The notes: generated by a model not told the origin, from the letters alone. A DNA stretch of 64,000 bases from an uncultured Christensenella sp. (GCA_910578065.1 CAJTPB010000009.1:22919-86918); one strand, 5' to 3'. Numbered from the stretch's first letter, positions 7,859 to 16,471 are shown. Program-made: numbers and translations.

Positions 7859-8776
7859 TTACAATACTCTGCGCGAGGTGATATAGTAGCTCCAACGCGT
7901 TGCCGAAATCTGTTCGATCTTCGCATAGTCGGAAGCCGTGTGCAAAATATAGTTTTCGCCCAGATACAGCGCAACGTGTCCGATCCGTTCCACCCCCGTT
8001 TTGTTATAGCGGGAAGCGTTGGTAAAGAACATCAAGTCGCCCCGTTTCAGATTTTCCTTTTTTACGGGCTGCCCCTGCGAAACCTGCGTGCGGGTAGTGG
8101 TGTTCAGCAGCACGCCCGCGCCCTCGTAAAAGATATACTGCATTAAGGAAGAGCAGTCGAACTGTTTCACCGTAAAGCCCTTTAAAAAGTTGCCTTTTCC
8201 GTCGTGCAGGCGCACGGCGCCGTACACATAAGGAACGCCCAGTCTGCGCAGCCCTTCGTCGATCACGTTTTCTACGTCTTCTTCGCCTTTATCCAGAACG
8301 GTTACGGAAGTATACGCCGTGTTCGCGCTGATATAAGCGGTTCTGCCTTTATAATACGTTTCGTACCAATCGCCTACCTTGCCCGTATATTTTAACAGTA
8401 CGTCTTTTTCTACCGTGCCAAGCGAGGTGTGCGCGGTTCCCGCGCCTGCCCGCACGTTTACGCCGTTGTGGTGCACGTATACATATTGCGCTTTTACGGG
8501 TTTGGGCGGTTCGGGTTCGGGCTCCGGTTCCGGTTCGGGAAGGGGATCTTCCGCGGCGGGGGGATCGGTTTCTTCCGATTGATCGGGTTGTTCCGGCTCC
8601 GCAGGCGTTTCGCCTTCAACGGGCGGCGCCTCTTCGGGAATATCTTCGGGGAAAAGGGAGGGGATATCGATTTCCTCTTCCTTTTCGGGTACATACGAAT
8701 CCGCGTTCTCGGAACACGCACCGAGCGGGACGGATAAAAGCAGTGCGGCGAGCGCGACTGCGAACGTCTTTTTCAT
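7859..8776 (-). CDS. NlpC/P60 peptidoglycan hydrolase lipoprotein with SH3 domain
   Basis: Extracellular cell-wall endopeptidase of 305 aa. Order: lipoprotein signal with lipobox near residue 21 (PLGAC), an acidic Pro/Glu-rich linker with a PEPEPEPEP run (about residues 40-95), a bacterial SH3 domain (VNVRAGAGTAHTSLG), and a C-terminal NlpC/P60 domain. The nucleophile is in FDCSSLMQYI and the His in RIGHVALYLG, with a further polar residue after HTASD. It should cut stem-peptide bonds in murein, with the SH3 part binding the wall. The ATG at 8776 has AGGAGG upstream; a longer frame would begin in the -35 box. Confidence 0.93.
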   Translation of the reverse strand: MKKTFAVALAALLLSVPLGACSENADSYVPEKEEEIDIPSLFPEDIPEEAPPVEGETPAEPEQPDQSEETDPPAAEDPLPEPEPEPEPEPPKPVKAQYVYVHHNGVNVRAGAGTAHTSLGTVEKDVLLKYTGKVGDWYETYYKGRTAYISANTAYTSVTVLDKGEEDVENVIDEGLRRLGVPYVYGAVRLHDGKGNFLKGFTVKQFDCSSLMQYIFYEGAGVLLNTTTRTQVSQGQPVKKENLKRGDLMFFTNASRYNKTGVERIGHVALYLGENYILHTASDYAKIEQISATRWSYYITSRRVL

Positions 8777-8840
8777 ACTTAAATCCTCCTGTTTGGCTGT
8801 TTTTCGGCGGGGATATGTGAAGTTCCTTCGCCGTGGAACT

Positions 8841-8869
8841 ATCGTATCAGAAAATATACGCAAATACAA
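8841..8869 (-). promoter_or_regulatory. Promoter of the NlpC/P60 gene
   Basis: TTGTAT (8869-8864), 17 nt, TACGAT (8846-8841) on the minus strand, followed by a leader of about 60 nt and a GGAGG site. Confidence 0.7.
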
Positions 8870-8957
8870 GTATTTCGGGCTGGTGAGTTACAGGAAAAAG
8901 CGGCAAAATTTGGAAGTTGAGTTTGCCCAATTTCAAGCAATGTGATATACTGCTATC

Positions 8958-9256
8958 GGGCAAAAACTTTTATATATTCGGTTGCGTTCCGGCGCAGGTT
9001 CTGCCAACGCTCATTCGCATTACTTAACGGCTTCGGGTGACGATAACGGTATGTTGGCGCTAACGCCAAATTGTCTGCGGCCGCGCGCTTCGTCCCGACC
9101 GTTCAAAAACGGAACCTTGAGAACTCGCATTGTAGCATACATGCGGGCAGTGAGATGGGGCAAGAAGGGGTTTTTGTCCTGCGCTCGAAAAGAGCCGAAT
9201 TTGCGTTCAACCGAACTTGCGGCGAAATCTGCGGGAAAAACGGTTGAACTTTTTTT
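8958..9256 (+). ncRNA. Array unit 1, candidate structured RNA
   Basis: Promoter TTGCCC (8923-8928), 17 nt, TGATATACT (-10 at 8946-8951). Predicted start is GGG at 8958. Variable core 8994-9071. Terminator type A: GTTCAACCG (9205-9213) / CGGTTGAAC (9241-9249) plus T7. This unit has the clearest -35. Confidence 0.6.
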
Positions 9257-9279
9257 GTGCGGCATGGTATCATAAAAAC

Positions 9280-9576
9280 GGGCAAAATCTTTTAGATTCC
9301 TGGTTGCGTTCCGGTCACGACGGTACGAATTCTCGAGGATTATATCTGACTGCATCCGAAGACCGTGATAGCATTTCGGTAGTAACGCCGTATTGTCTGC
9401 GGCCCGCGCTTCGCTCTGACCGTTCAAAACGGGAACTTGTGAACTTGCATTGTGGCGTACATGCAGGCAGTGAGATGGGGCAAGAAGGGATTTTTGTCCT
9501 GTGCTCGAAAAGAGCCGAATTTGCGTTCAACCGAACTTGCGGCGAAATCTGCGGGAAAAACGGTTGAACTTTTTTT
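9280..9576 (+). ncRNA. Array unit 2, candidate structured RNA
   Basis: Extended -10 TGGTATCAT (ends 9273), with the -35-like TTGAAC borrowed from the end of the terminator of unit 1. Start at GGG 9280. Variable core 9316-9393. Terminator type A at 9525-9576. Confidence 0.6.
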
Positions 9577-9599
9577 GTGCGGTATGGTATCATAAAAAC

Positions 9600-9897
9600 G
9601 GGCAAAATCTTTTAAATTCCTGGTTGCGTTCCGGCCTTATTGCTTACACGAGGGATTCCCATTGTTTGACCGCTACCGGTGATCTTAACTTTGCTACCGT
9701 GGGTACGCCGAATTGTCTGCGGCCCGCGCTTCGCTCCGACCGTTCGAAAACGGGAACTCGTGCACCTGCATTGTGGCGTACATGCAGGCAGTGAGATGGG
9801 GCAAGAAGGGATTTTTGTCCTGTGCTCGAAAAGAGCCGAACCCGATCCGACCGAATCCGCGGCGTAAAATTCTGCGGAAAAAAGCGGTCGGATTTTT
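9600..9897 (+). ncRNA. Array unit 3, candidate structured RNA
   Basis: Extended -10 TGGTATCAT, start at GGG 9600, variable core 9636-9713. Terminator type B: GATCCGACCG (9844-9853) / CGGTCGGAT (9885-9893), a different sequence from type A with the pairing kept. Confidence 0.6.
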
Positions 9898-9920
9898 CGA
9901 ATTGTGATATAATCATTTAC

Positions 9921-10216
9921 GGGCAAAAACTTTTATGTATTCGGTTGCGTTCCGGCTATGAATTTAATACAAACACTGCGTTTCACACGACTGCATCGGG
10001 TTTTTATGACAGTGTTTCAGTTCTTACGCCGAATTGTCTGCGGCCGCGCTTCGCTCCGACCGTTCAAAACGGGAATTTGTGAACTTGTATTGTAAGATAC
10101 GTGCAGGCAGTAAGATGGGGCAAGAAGGGGTTTTTGTCCTGCGCTCGAAAAGAGCCGAATTTGCGTTCAACCGAACTTGCGGCGAAATCTGCGGGGAAAA
10201 CGGTTGAACTTTTTTT
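9921..10216 (+). ncRNA. Array unit 4, candidate structured RNA
   Basis: Extended -10 TGATATAAT (TATAAT 9908-9913), start at GGG 9921, variable core 9957-10034. Terminator type A: 10165-10173 / 10201-10209 plus T7. Confidence 0.6.
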
Positions 10217-10239
10217 GTGCGGTATGGTATCATAAAAAC

Positions 10240-10538
10240 GGGCAAAATCTTTTAAATTCCTGGTTGCGTTCCGGCAATCCTCATAACGCGACGGTTTCCT
10301 ATTATGTGACCGCCGTAGGTGACTATAATGATAGTACGGTAGTAACGGCAAATTGTCTGCGGCCCACGCTTCGCCCGACTGTTCAAAAACGGAAACTCGT
10401 GCACCTGCATTGTAGCATACGTGCAGGCAGTGAGATGGGGCAAGAAGGGGTTTTGTCCTGCGCTCGTAAAAGGGCCGAAACCGATCCGACCGTTTCCGCG
10501 GCGTAAAAAATTTGCGGAAAAGTACGGTCGGATCTTTC
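10240..10538 (+). ncRNA. Array unit 5, candidate structured RNA
   Basis: Extended -10 TGGTATCAT, start at GGG 10240, variable core 10276-10353. Terminator type B: 10483-10492 / 10525-10534, followed only by CTTTCG, so termination may be weaker. Confidence 0.6.
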
Positions 10539-10559
10539 GAATTGTGATATAATAAAGGC

Positions 10560-10858
10560 GGGCAAAAACGTTTATATTCCTGGTTGCGTACCGGTAATTT
10601 TGGTTACCAGAAGTATTCGATCTGCATGACCGTTGTTGATGATTACATTGCTGCTAACGTTGACACGCCGTATTGTCTGCGGCCGCGCTTCGCCCCGATC
10701 GTTTTAAAACGGACTCGCGTACCTGTACTGTGATTTACATACAGGCAGTAAGATGGGGCGGGAAGGGGTTTTTGTCCTGCGCTCGCAAAAGAGCCGAACC
10801 CGATCCGACCGTTTCCGCGGCGTAAAAAATTTGCGGAAAAGTACGGTCGGATCTTTCG
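10560..10858 (+). ncRNA. Array unit 6, candidate structured RNA
   Basis: Extended -10 TGATATAAT, start at GGG 10560, variable core 10596-10673. The most diverged unit (GTACCGG in place of GTTCCGG). The internal hairpin reads CCTGTA/TACAGG where unit 3 has CCTGCA/TGCAGG. Terminator type B: 10802-10811 / 10844-10853. Confidence 0.6.
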
Positions 10859-10883
10859 TATATCTGATTGGGAGCGGAATCGC

Positions 10884-10912
10884 TTTACAATTATTTGCGG
10901 GTTTGCTATAAT
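10884..10912 (+). promoter_or_regulatory. Promoter of the MATE-hydrolase gene
   Basis: TTTACA, 17 nt, TATAAT, directly after the last array unit. Confidence 0.8.
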
Positions 10913-10937
10913 ACGCCCGATACAAAAGGAAACGGTT

Positions 10938-13319
10938 ATGGAAAAAGTAGTTATCGAAGAAACGAAAGCGCAAAAGCGTTCTTTCTATAAAACGGTATGG
11001 GCATTACTCATTCCCATAGCGTTGCAAAATTTGATTACCGTAGGCGTAAGCGCGGCGGACGTTTTAATGCTTGGCGCAATCGGCGACGAAGCGGCGGCGG
11101 AAGTGGCGCTTTCCGCGGCGTCGCTTGCAGGGCAGGTTACGTTTATTTTTTCGCTGATCCTATTCGGGCTGAGTTCGGGCGCGGCGGTGCTTACCGCGCA
11201 GTACTGGGGCAAGGGCGATCGCGTTTCGGTGGAAAAAGTGCTTGCGCTTACCGTGCGGTTTGCCTATTGTTTCGGCATTCCCTTTTTTCTTGCCGCGCTG
11301 TGTTTGCCCGAACCGCTCGTGCGTGTGTTCGCGGGCGACGAAGCCGTTATCGCGGAAGGGGTAAAGTATCTGCGCATTGTATCCGCTTCGTACCTGTTCA
11401 TGTCGTTCAGCGTGGTGTTTTTAAACGTAATGCGCAGTGTGGAACGGGTGATTGTTTCTTCCGTCGTATACTTTGTTTCGCTGGTCGTAAACGTAATTTT
11501 AAACGCGGTGTTTATCTTCGGCGCGGGGGCGCTTCCCGCAATGGGCGTTTCGGGCGCGGCGATCGCAACGCTGTGCGCGCGGGTATTTGAATTTTGCATT
11601 GTCGTTGTGTATGCATGCGCGGCAAAACTTCCCGTGCGATTCCGCATTCGCTATTTGTTCCGTTCGGAGAAACAGTTGGTAAAAGATTATTTCCGTTATG
11701 CGGGTCCCGTGCTGCTGAACGAACTTTTTTGGGGAAGCGGCACCTCGGCGGTAACGGCGGTGATCGGTCATTTGGGCAACGCCGCTTCGGGGGCGAACGC
11801 CGTCGTGCAGGTGGTGCGTCAGCTCGGCGTCGTGTTTACGATGGGCGTTTCCAACGCCGCGGCGATCGTGATCGGCAAGACCATCGGCGAGGGCAGGGAA
11901 AAAGAAGCGCGCGTATATTCGGGGCGTTTGGTGTGCATGTCTGCGATCACGGGGGTGGCGAGCGCGGCGGTCGTGCTTTGCTGTATTCCCGTTTTAACGC
12001 GGCTGCTCGATTTAAGCGAAGAAGCGAAAAGCAATCTTATTATGATGCTTTGCGTGCTTGCGGTGTATATTTTATTTCAATCGGTCGCCTGCGTGATCGT
12101 AGTAGGACTGTTGCGGGCGGGCGGCGATACGCGGTTCGGGCTGATCACCGACGTAGGGTTTTTATGGCTGTTTTCCGTGCCTGCGGGTGCGATTGCGGCG
12201 TTTGCTTTGCACGCGCCCTTGTGGGTAACGTACATTCTGCTTTCTTCCGACGAGGTGTTAAAGGCGGTTCCCGTGTTCTTGCGGTACCGTTCGGGGAAGT
12301 GGCTGAAAAACGTTACGCGCGATCGTCTCGAACAAAACGATTGCGTTTCCGCGGTTGAAACTGCGGCGGAATGTGGTATAATAGAAGAAGAGCAAGAAAT
12401 AACGAAAGGGGAAGGCGGTATGGTTTTGGAAAGTTTCGACGGAAAAAAGATTTGCGTTTACGAATGGCTGAACGCGGAAGATCCCAAGGGGATCGTACAG
12501 ATCGTGCACGGCATGACGGAGCATGCAACGCGGTACGAAGCGTTTGCGCGCTTTTTGAACGAACACGGTTTTTTGGTCGTTGCCGACGATCACCGCGGAC
12601 ATGGGGCAACCGATCCCGATACATTGGGCTACTGCAAGGGGAATATGTTCCGCGATACGGTGACGGACGAGGGCATGATCACCGATCATTATAAGGCGAA
12701 GTTCCCCTATCTTCCCTACTTTGTGTTCGGATTTTCGTACGGCTCGTTTTTAACGCAAAGTTACATCGGGCGGTTCGGCGATAAGATCGACGGCGCCGTG
12801 ATCGGCGGAAGCAATTATAAAAAGGACGGCGAAGTTTACGCGGGTTCATTTGTAACGGCGGTTTGCAACTTTTTCGGCGGAGAGAAAAAGCCTGCGAAGC
12901 TGATCGAAAAACTTTCGTTCGGCGCGTACGAAAAGCAGTTCGAAGACGGGGAATGGTTAAGCAACGATCAAGAAAACAACGCCCGTTACCATGCCGACCG
13001 CCTATGCGGATTCACATGCTCTAACCGTTTTTATGCCGACTTTTTTAAGGGGCTGAAAAGTTTGTACACAAAAAAATATATCAAATCGCTGAATAAAGAT
13101 TTGCCGCTGCTCCTTGTTGCGGGCGCGAAAGATCCCGTAGGCGATCAAGGCAAAGGCATGCAAAAACTGCGCGATTTTTATGCGGAAGAAGCGGGGGTAA
13201 AAGACGTGCGGCTTGTTCTGTTCGAAAATTCCCGTCACGAATTTTTAAACGAAAAAGAGAACGCGGAAGAAAAGCGGAATACCCTGTTGCAATTCTTCCA
13301 AGAGTTCGGCGCAAAATAA
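10938..13319 (+). CDS. MATE exporter fused to an alpha/beta hydrolase (monoacylglycerol lipase type)
   Basis: One open frame of 793 aa. Residues 1 to about 465 are a 12-helix MATE (NorM/DinF type) Na+ or H+ antiporter that exports drugs or metabolites. Residues 495-793 are a Serine hydrolase of the lysophospholipase/monoacylglycerol lipase group: VHGMTEH, DDHRGHG, nucleophile GFSYG (Ser600), Asp732 in GAKDPVG and His767 in NSRHEF. The linker (about 466-494) is not protein-like. Its DNA holds TTGAAA-16-TATAAT (12355-12382) and a purine-rich GGGGAAGG just before an in-frame ATG at 12420. So the two genes were probably separate and became joined by loss of a stop, and the lipase may still be made alone from the internal start. 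Confidence 0.88.
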   Translation: MEKVVIEETKAQKRSFYKTVWALLIPIALQNLITVGVSAADVLMLGAIGDEAAAEVALSAASLAGQVTFIFSLILFGLSSGAAVLTAQYWGKGDRVSVEKVLALTVRFAYCFGIPFFLAALCLPEPLVRVFAGDEAVIAEGVKYLRIVSASYLFMSFSVVFLNVMRSVERVIVSSVVYFVSLVVNVILNAVFIFGAGALPAMGVSGAAIATLCARVFEFCIVVVYACAAKLPVRFRIRYLFRSEKQLVKDYFRYAGPVLLNELFWGSGTSAVTAVIGHLGNAASGANAVVQVVRQLGVVFTMGVSNAAAIVIGKTIGEGREKEARVYSGRLVCMSAITGVASAAVVLCCIPVLTRLLDLSEEAKSNLIMMLCVLAVYILFQSVACVIVVGLLRAGGDTRFGLITDVGFLWLFSVPAGAIAAFALHAPLWVTYILLSSDEVLKAVPVFLRYRSGKWLKNVTRDRLEQNDCVSAVETAAECGIIEEEQEITKGEGGMVLESFDGKKICVYEWLNAEDPKGIVQIVHGMTEHATRYEAFARFLNEHGFLVVADDHRGHGATDPDTLGYCKGNMFRDTVTDEGMITDHYKAKFPYLPYFVFGFSYGSFLTQSYIGRFGDKIDGAVIGGSNYKKDGEVYAGSFVTAVCNFFGGEKKPAKLIEKLSFGAYEKQFEDGEWLSNDQENNARYHADRLCGFTCSNRFYADFFKGLKSLYTKKYIKSLNKDLPLLLVAGAKDPVGDQGKGMQKLRDFYAEEAGVKDVRLVLFENSRHEFLNEKENAEEKRNTLLQFFQEFGAK
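12355..12382 (+). promoter_or_regulatory. Promoter inside the fused gene
   Basis: TTGAAA, 16 nt, TATAAT lie inside the linker-coding region, 38 nt before the in-frame ATG (12420) of the hydrolase part, which has its own GGGGAAGG site. Confidence 0.6.
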
Positions 13320-13329
13320 TTAACGTACT

Positions 13330-13356
13330 ATCCCGCCTGAAAAGGGCGGGATTTAT
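13330..13356 (+). terminator. Terminator after the MATE-hydrolase gene
   Basis: ATCCCGCC / GGCGGGAT stem followed by TTATT. Confidence 0.75.
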
Positions 13357-13414
13357 TCTATGCAATGTCATAAAAAGTCGTGATTGCGTTTTCATGATTT
13401 TTTAACAATTCTAT

Positions 13415-13422
13415 GGTATAAT
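13415..13422 (+). promoter_or_regulatory. Extended -10 promoter of the ABC export genes
   Basis: TGGTATAAT (TATAAT 13417-13422) without a clear -35. The start codon follows at 13461 after AAAAGGGGG. Confidence 0.6.
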
Positions 13423-13460
13423 GATATTGAAAAGATTGAAATAGAAAAGGGGGCGTTGCA

Positions 13461-14156
13461 ATGGAAGGAATCAAAGTTACCGATTTAAGAAAGAGTTACG
13501 GCACCGAACAAAATCCGATCCGCGCGCTCGACGGTGCGAGTTTCGAGATCCGCGAAGGGGAATTCACCGTAGTCCTCGGTCCGAGCGGTTCGGGCAAAAG
13601 CACCCTTTTGAATATTTTAGGCGGAATGGATACCGCCGATTCGGGCAGCGTTTCGGTATTCGGAAAAGACATTACCAAATACAGCGCAAAGCAGCTTGTA
13701 AACTATCGCCGCAAAGAGATCGGGTTCGTCTTTCAGTTTTACAACTTAATGCCCAACTTAACCGCGCTCGAAAACGTGGGCATCGCCCGTTTGGAAGGGG
13801 GCATGGACGAAAGCACCGCCTTAAACCGCGTGGGGCTTACCGAGCGCAAGGGCAACTTCCCCGCGCAGCTTTCGGGCGGGGAACAGCAGCGCGTCGCCAT
13901 TGCGCGGGCGATCGTAAAAAAGCCGCGTCTGCTGTTGTGCGACGAACCGACGGGCGCGCTTGATTCCAAAACGGGGCAAAAGATCTTACTGCTTTTGCAA
14001 AGCCTGAAAGAGGAAGAGGGAACGACGGTCGTTATCGTAACCCACAACGCCAAACTCGCCGCCGTCGCCGACAGGGTGATCCGCATATCGGATGGAAAGG
14101 TACAGGAAAACACGGTGAACGAATCGCCGTTGCGGGCAGGTGAAGTAGAGTGGTAA
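13461..14156 (+). CDS. ABC transporter ATP-binding protein, LolD/MacB type
   Basis: A 231-residue ATPase of the class that drives FtsX/MacB-type permeases. Walker A is GPSGSGKST (about residues 40-48), the Q-loop is FQFYNLMPNLTALEN, the signature LSGGEQQRVAIARA, Walker B LLLCDEPTGALD and the H-loop VIVTHN. The phrase DEPTGALD is typical of this export subfamily, which handles lipoproteins, peptides or antibiotics by a mechanotransmission cycle. It overlaps the permease gene by 7 nt, so the two are translated together. The substrate is not evident. Confidence 0.95.
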   Translation: MEGIKVTDLRKSYGTEQNPIRALDGASFEIREGEFTVVLGPSGSGKSTLLNILGGMDTADSGSVSVFGKDITKYSAKQLVNYRRKEIGFVFQFYNLMPNLTALENVGIARLEGGMDESTALNRVGLTERKGNFPAQLSGGEQQRVAIARAIVKKPRLLLCDEPTGALDSKTGQKILLLLQSLKEEEGTTVVIVTHNAKLAAVADRVIRISDGKVQENTVNESPLRAGEVEW

Positions 14157-16471
14157 ACGGACTTTTGATTAAGCTGATGCTGCGCGAGCTGAAAAAGAAC
14201 TGGTTTCAGTACCTTTCCATGTTCGTTATCACCGTGCTCGCGGTAACGCTGTTTTTGGGGTTTATCTCCAACACGCTCACCCTGCGCAGACGCGCCGATC
14301 TGTATTTGAAAGAAAGCAATCTTGCCGATCTCGTATTGCAGACAAGCGGCATGGAACAGGAGGATAGGGATTACCTCGAAGGACTGTCTTCCTTAAAGGC
14401 GCCCGTCGAATACCGCATGTATTCAGACGGCGAATTCGGTAAAACGGACGGCGATCACGCTTCCCGCAATACGGCGAAGATTTACGTTTTCGACGGGCAG
14501 ATCAACAAGCCGTATTTGACCGAAGGGGAAGCGGGCGTGTTGATCGACCGCACGGTAGCCGAACTGTACGGCTACCGTATCGGCGACGAAATCGAAATAG
14601 AGTTCACCGCTTATTCGCTTAGTTTAACCTTTTCGATCAGCGGTTTTATGCATTCTGTGGAAGGGGTAAACATATACGCGAATTCCCCCGTGTTCATTAC
14701 GGAAGAAACCTTTCAAACGGCTTTTTTCGGCACGTTCGAATACCCCGTGTCCGAACCTATGAAACGCGCGATTTTGCAAACCATGCGCAATCAAGCGCTG
14801 ATCTTGTGCGAAAACGTTGCGCAGACGAAAGAGGAAATACAAGATACATTTGCGCAAAAGCCTGTGGATAATCTGTTGTTTGTATTCGACAGAAACAGCA
14901 TGGAATCGGTCGTGATTTTAGATAACGAGGTAAAGCAGTCGCTGAACATGCTGTATATCTTCCCCGTGATCTTCTTCCTCGTTTCCGTTCTGGTGATCAT
15001 GTCTACCATCAGTCGTTTGATCTTGCGCGAGCGCATCACCATCGGCACGATGAAAGCGCTTGGCATTTCCAACGGCAGAATCATTTTTCACTACGCGTTT
15101 ATGAGCGCGGCAATCACCTTTTTCGGGTGCGTCGCGGGCGCGATCATCGGTCCGCTGATCGTGCCCGCCGTTATGACGATCAAATACGGCTTGATTTTTT
15201 CTCTGCCGCAAATGACGGGTACGGTGTTCAGCGCGGCGTGGACGTTCGGCACGGCGTTCGCGGTGTGCTTGCTGTCGCTATTGATCGGCGTATGGGCTTC
15301 CCGTTCGGTGATGAAAGAAAATCCCGCCGAGTGCATGCGCCCCAAGCAGGCGCATTACCGCCCCCGCACAAAAAAGCAATCGTCGAAAAACGCGGGGCAG
15401 TCGCTGCTCGCGCTGCGCATGGCGGCGCGCAATATCCGTATCAACCGCGGGCGTTCGCTTATGACGGTGGTCGGCATACTCGGTTGCAGCGCGCTGCTCG
15501 TAACCAGTTTCGGCATCGGCGATACAATGGCGGCTTCCGTTCAAAACGACTACGGCACGCTGTTTTATTACGACGTTTCCAGCCCTTACGTTTCCGCGCG
15601 GCAATCGGAATTTTTCGGCGCGCTGGAAGAAATGAAAGGGAACGGAACGGTCCAAACGTACGAGCGCACCAAGCAATATGTTGCTACCGCCTCTTCCGCG
15701 GGCGTGAATAAAGACGTTTCCGTTTACATTATTCCGAAAGATTCCGCCATGACGCAGATGGCACAAACGGGTAATATCCTGTCCGAGATCACCGCTTCGA
15801 TTTTAGGCGTAAAAGAGGGGGATACCCTAACCTTTTCCCTGGGCGGGTGCGTAACGGAATATGCGATCGACGGCATTGTGACAACTTCTACTTGGAACGG
15901 ATTTTTTACGACGGAAGATAAGTTTACGGGATGTTTCGGATCGGAGAGCGTTTGGGTAAAAACGCAGTCGCCCGACGAAGTGCGCGACGCGCTCGATTTG
16001 GCAAACGGCAGTCAGATAGCCAAAACGATGGCGGATAAAATTGCAGAGATCGAAAACATGATCTCTTCCACCAACGCCATGAAGTATACGCTTATGGTGT
16101 TTGCGATTATGCTTTCGGTGGTGGTGCTTTACAACCTTTCGCTGTTGAACGTGAAAGAGCGCACGCGCGACATGGCAACGTTAAAAGTGCTCGGCTTTAC
16201 CGATTTCAGAATCGCCGGTTCGCTGATCGCGGAAATTATGATTTTAACTTTGATCGGTACGGCGATCGGCTGTCTGTTCGGGTACCCGCTTATGTATCTT
16301 GTAATGAAGTTGAACGAAATGGCGACGATGGCGTTCGTCTATTCCGTTTCCTTCGCTTCGTACGTGTGGTCGGCGGCGGTATCGCTGGGTACGAGCATGG
16401 CGATCAATTTAATGTTCGGCGCGCTGATTTCCAAAATCGGTATGACCGAATCGCTGAAAAGCGTAGAGTAG
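14150..16471 (+). CDS. FtsX-family ABC transporter permease
   Basis: A 773-residue permease with two FtsX domains. One membrane helix near residues 20-40 is followed by a large extracellular domain, then three helices around 265-385. A second helix at about 430 is followed by another extracellular part, and three more helices at about 645-765. This ten-helix double-FtsX plan is typical of Bacillota exporters for bacteriocins, peptides or lipoproteins. It starts at GTG 14150 inside the ATPase gene and partners with it. No sensor kinase or response regulator is adjacent, unlike BceAB systems. Confidence 0.92.
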   Translation: MVNGLLIKLMLRELKKNWFQYLSMFVITVLAVTLFLGFISNTLTLRRRADLYLKESNLADLVLQTSGMEQEDRDYLEGLSSLKAPVEYRMYSDGEFGKTDGDHASRNTAKIYVFDGQINKPYLTEGEAGVLIDRTVAELYGYRIGDEIEIEFTAYSLSLTFSISGFMHSVEGVNIYANSPVFITEETFQTAFFGTFEYPVSEPMKRAILQTMRNQALILCENVAQTKEEIQDTFAQKPVDNLLFVFDRNSMESVVILDNEVKQSLNMLYIFPVIFFLVSVLVIMSTISRLILRERITIGTMKALGISNGRIIFHYAFMSAAITFFGCVAGAIIGPLIVPAVMTIKYGLIFSLPQMTGTVFSAAWTFGTAFAVCLLSLLIGVWASRSVMKENPAECMRPKQAHYRPRTKKQSSKNAGQSLLALRMAARNIRINRGRSLMTVVGILGCSALLVTSFGIGDTMAASVQNDYGTLFYYDVSSPYVSARQSEFFGALEEMKGNGTVQTYERTKQYVATASSAGVNKDVSVYIIPKDSAMTQMAQTGNILSEITASILGVKEGDTLTFSLGGCVTEYAIDGIVTTSTWNGFFTTEDKFTGCFGSESVWVKTQSPDEVRDALDLANGSQIAKTMADKIAEIENMISSTNAMKYTLMVFAIMLSVVVLYNLSLLNVKERTRDMATLKVLGFTDFRIAGSLIAEIMILTLIGTAIGCLFGYPLMYLVMKLNEMATMAFVYSVSFASYVWSAAVSLGTSMAINLMFGALISKIGMTESLKSVE

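Larger units (their letters stand above)
8923..10858 (+). repeat. Array of six tandem ~320-bp transcription-unit repeats with hypervariable cores
   Basis: The word GTTGCGTTCC recurs at 8981, 9303, 9623, 9944, 10263 and 10583 (last copy GTTGCGTACC), a period of 319-322 bp. Each unit holds, in order: an extended -10 (TGnTATNAT or TGATATACT), a conserved GGGCAAAA start 7 nt later, TTGCGTTCCGG, a hypervariable segment of exactly 78 nt, a GC-rich TGTCTGCGGCC block, a CCGTT..AACGG hairpin, a CTGCA..TGCAG hairpin with compensatory changes, the box GATGGGGCAAGAAGGG, and an intrinsic terminator. No start codon with a ribosome site precedes the core. The conserved 3' half carries frame-breaking indels between units, so it is not coding. 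The best reading is six structured RNA genes. In one frame the cores resemble a DGR-type variable region (WLRSG ... CLRP). Confidence 0.8.

Noticed and set aside
8982..10506. Several ORFs of 60-109 codons on both strands inside the 9-10 kb array
   Set aside because: They start at TTG or internal ATG without ribosome sites, end at unit borders, and differ between units by frame-breaking indels. Only the 78-nt core keeps a protein-like pattern, so they are not annotated as proteins.
8923..10858. CRISPR array, integron cassettes or insertion sequences
   Set aside because: Units are about 320 bp with most sequence conserved; there are no short repeats with unique spacers, no transposase or integrase, and no clear terminal inverted repeats or attC-like sites.
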